Positions 19,082 to 20,690 of a DNA stretch of 20,690 bases are shown piece by piece. The stretch is taken from contig ATSW01054548.1 in assembly GCA_000444245.1 (NCBI GenBank), positions 1-20,690 on the forward strand, read 5' to 3'. The translations under genes and the position numbers were made by a program. The notes under the pieces are model-generated. The model was not told where the DNA came from, searched no databases, and saw only the letters and a program-made list of their open reading frames with translations. Numbering within the stretch: position 1 is the first letter of the stretch; every line of letters starts with the position of its first letter. The DNA comes from Botryllus schlosseri (Eukaryota > Chordata > Ascidiacea > Stolidobranchia > Styelidae).

Positions 19082-19700
19082 CTAATGAGAAATTTGTAGG
19101 TTATAGAGGAAATCTTTTTGTCTACATAAAATATGTTTGTTCAACTGAATAATAGTAGACTCCAGCACTTTTAGATGAAACAAATACCTACCACGCGCAA
19201 TGACAGTGAACATATTGTCATCATAGTGCTGTGCACAGGCGAGGTTTTCACTCAAATGCTGACCAATTGACGAAGCATATGCTTGGTAATCGGCATAGCA
19301 GTCTGTTTTGGCAGCCAATTTGCACTGACGTGCAAGCTCCGTGCGAGTAGGCTATTTTCGCATGTTTTTGACCGAATCAATTTTGGGATATGCTGCTTAA
19401 TACGCTCAAACAATCTTTGAGATGTACGTCCTACATACCTACTATCACTGTGGCACTTGTATTGGTAAACAACATTACTTGCATTAAAGGCAGGAAGTAC
19501 ATCTTTTCGAGAGTTGGGCAACAAGGGTTTCGTTGTGTTTGTGTACACCACATGCGTGTTTACGCTGTAATAACAACGGTGAACACTGAACAGCTGATTT
19601 AATGAGTTTTTCAAAACGGTTATAGACACGTTACCTAGCCAAGTGTGCCGTTAACTCTTGAAAAGAGGCACCCGAAAAGTCTTCGAGTTCAATAAATATT
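19082..19700 (-). mobile_element. Penelope-like element, 3' fragment with GIY-YIG endonuclease
   Basis: The minus strand codes a C-terminal Penelope-type GIY-YIG domain. The segments are SNVVYQYKCHSDSRYVGRT, then FERIKQHIP, SSIGQHLSEN, LACAQHYDD, HLKVLESTII (with the conserved Glu) and LCRQKDFLYNL, with the stop at the 19082 end. The domain nicks DNA for target-primed reverse transcription. The upstream RT of the element is missing, so it is 5'-truncated, and the frame is no longer continuous. It splits the LINE between its pre-RT segment and the LPIFNFKQGDE motif. The right boundary is approximate (19650-19740). Confidence 0.8.
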
Positions 19701-20517
19701 ATTATACAATGGATATCGTATTGAAAGCTATATTCAAGTTCTGTACCACGAACCAGCTATTTAAGTTATACAAAAGTTGAATATATTGGAGATATGTACG
19801 GACAAATTATATTAGCTTTAGAAAAGCGGCAAGGATTCCATCAACACTGTCTGCTTTATTGCTTCAAAGACCTACTATAACCTATAATTTCGCTTTCTGA
19901 TGTGGATCTCAAATAGATAGATTTCGAAGAATTCTAGGCAAATGTCTGGCGATGGCAATTCGCGTGCTTGCGGTGGACCTAGTGTCAAAGGCATTGAAGG
20001 ATTCAGCGATCTTACCCGGGTTATCATCATTTCGCCAATCGAATGAGCGCTGTTCAATTGCCTACTCGAGGTCCTAGAATCCTTATGAATGATACTGTCG
20101 ATGATTTGCCACCTCTGTTAGCATTGTTTTTATTCACTGAGAAAGCGTTTCAAAAATAGTTTTCCTTATAGTCTTCCTTTTGATACGAGTTAACTTATTC
20201 GTGTAAAAGGTTATTGAATTTCCTCTGCTCATCATTGTTCTTAGCTTAACGAGAAGAGGATAATGCATCCTGTTTCGTCATCTGATCAGGTTACCATCAG
20301 ATATCCATGGTTTGCGCAGTAATTTACCATCGCGCCTTTTGAGCGTACTCGACTGTTCGTTCAATAGGTCGTCAATGGCACACTTGAACGCATCGAAGTA
20401 TGCTTCAACATAAACCAAGATTAAGGGTTTGTCAAACAATTCAAAGAATATATATTGAGATTCGGTAGCGAACCGGGCTGGATCAATAGCATCAAGGTCA
20501 CGTTTACGATAATGCAA

Positions 20518-20690
20518 GGGTTTAGATATTTGTTTGTTCTGAAATCAACTACCCCAAAAACAGAGGTTGTCAGCTACGAAGCACTTCTACTTTTTCAAAG
20601 TACTCAAGTAGATCTGGTTCTCGCTGCTTTTACTTTGTATTATTTTGTGATCTACTTACTTACTTTTCGCTATTTTCAGTTTGTCAAGTA
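20518..20690. other. Window edge, likely repeat
   Basis: This holds no recognisable coding sequence. Many TACTT/AAGTA motifs occur (about 20590-20690), as in the interiors of some MITEs. It may be the inside of another element that continues beyond the window, or LINE linker worn past recognition. Confidence 0.3.

Larger units (their letters stand above)
17470..20690 (-). mobile_element. CR1/Jockey-like LINE relic, broken by three insertions
   Basis: On the minus strand, parts of one non-LTR reverse transcriptase polyprotein occur in the correct order. The linker comes first (LLRKPWISDG near 20300; QRWQIIDSIIHKDS near 20105). A degenerate pre-RT segment follows (NKADSVDGILAAFLK near 19840; ISNIFNFCIT near 19765). 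Next is the RT core: LPIFNFKQGDE, NYRPISILPTMTKVFEKLL and QFGFREGFNTFQAIL (19060-18830), then FDTFDHDILLQKLSCCGISG (about 18820-18760), LLFADEIRLF (about 18310), and LSAVKTQIIFISN (about 17640-17600). A final LQNNAIRT lies near 17490. LINE sequence resumes on both sides of each of the three inserted elements. Frames are shifted, stops are present, the catalytic FADD reads FADE, and a stretch after KTQ appears deleted. The copy is dead and fairly old. The EN domain would lie right of the window. Confidence 0.8.

Noticed and set aside
1-20690. CRISPR array, bacterial operon or prophage content
   Set aside because: Spliced gene structure, LINE, SINE and MITE content show animal nuclear DNA, and no regular repeat-spacer pattern is present.

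Overview
The window is animal nuclear DNA. It is A+T-rich, and its protein-coding gene is split by GT-AG introns. It carries animal-type transposons: hAT MITEs whose ends contain CGGCCCGC-like motifs, a CR1/Jockey-like LINE, a Penelope-like element and tRNA-derived SINEs. The many short introns (53-121 bp) and the repeat mix suit a marine invertebrate, possibly a tunicate or another invertebrate deuterostome. The sequence does not settle the species.

Positions 1685-15369 (+) hold the 3' part of one large gene for an RNF213/mysterin-like AAA+ E3 ubiquitin ligase. I read 13 exons in the window. A single 4062-bp exon carries the end of one AAA+ module, a degenerate following AAA+ module, a long helical region and a RING finger. 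Twelve short exons then lead to the stop at 15367-15369. Splice phases agree at every junction, giving 1855 codons plus stop. The 5' part of the gene (N-terminus and Walker A/B of the AAA+ core) lies upstream of the window. Compared with vertebrate RNF213 as I remember it, about 350-400 residues are missing between exons 2 and 3. That stretch normally holds the RZ zinc finger, the unusual catalytic domain of the family. The junction is an intron filled almost entirely by a hAT MITE.

Four introns each hold a complete hAT MITE with perfect 8-bp target-site duplications (5961-7517, 8791-9563, 9992-10903, 11604-13082). All four target sites fit nnnTAnnn, as described for Buster-type hATs. Removing the elements returns three of the four introns to 67-132 bp. 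A SINE sits inside the third element and an eroded hAT inside the first. The first 1.68 kb is upstream intron with hAT remnants, an antisense SINE and one copy of a stem-loop repeat. A second, inverted copy of that repeat lies in the last intron.

Downstream of the gene (15.4-20.7 kb) is a transposon nest. It holds a 488-bp MITE packed with GAGTC motifs, then a minus-strand LINE relic (about 17470-20690). The LINE was broken by at least three insertions: a Penelope-like GIY-YIG fragment, a 269-bp MULE-like MITE with a telomere-like core, and an approximately 554-bp element built on AAAGTTGCA units. No rRNA gene, functional tRNA gene or CRISPR array was seen.
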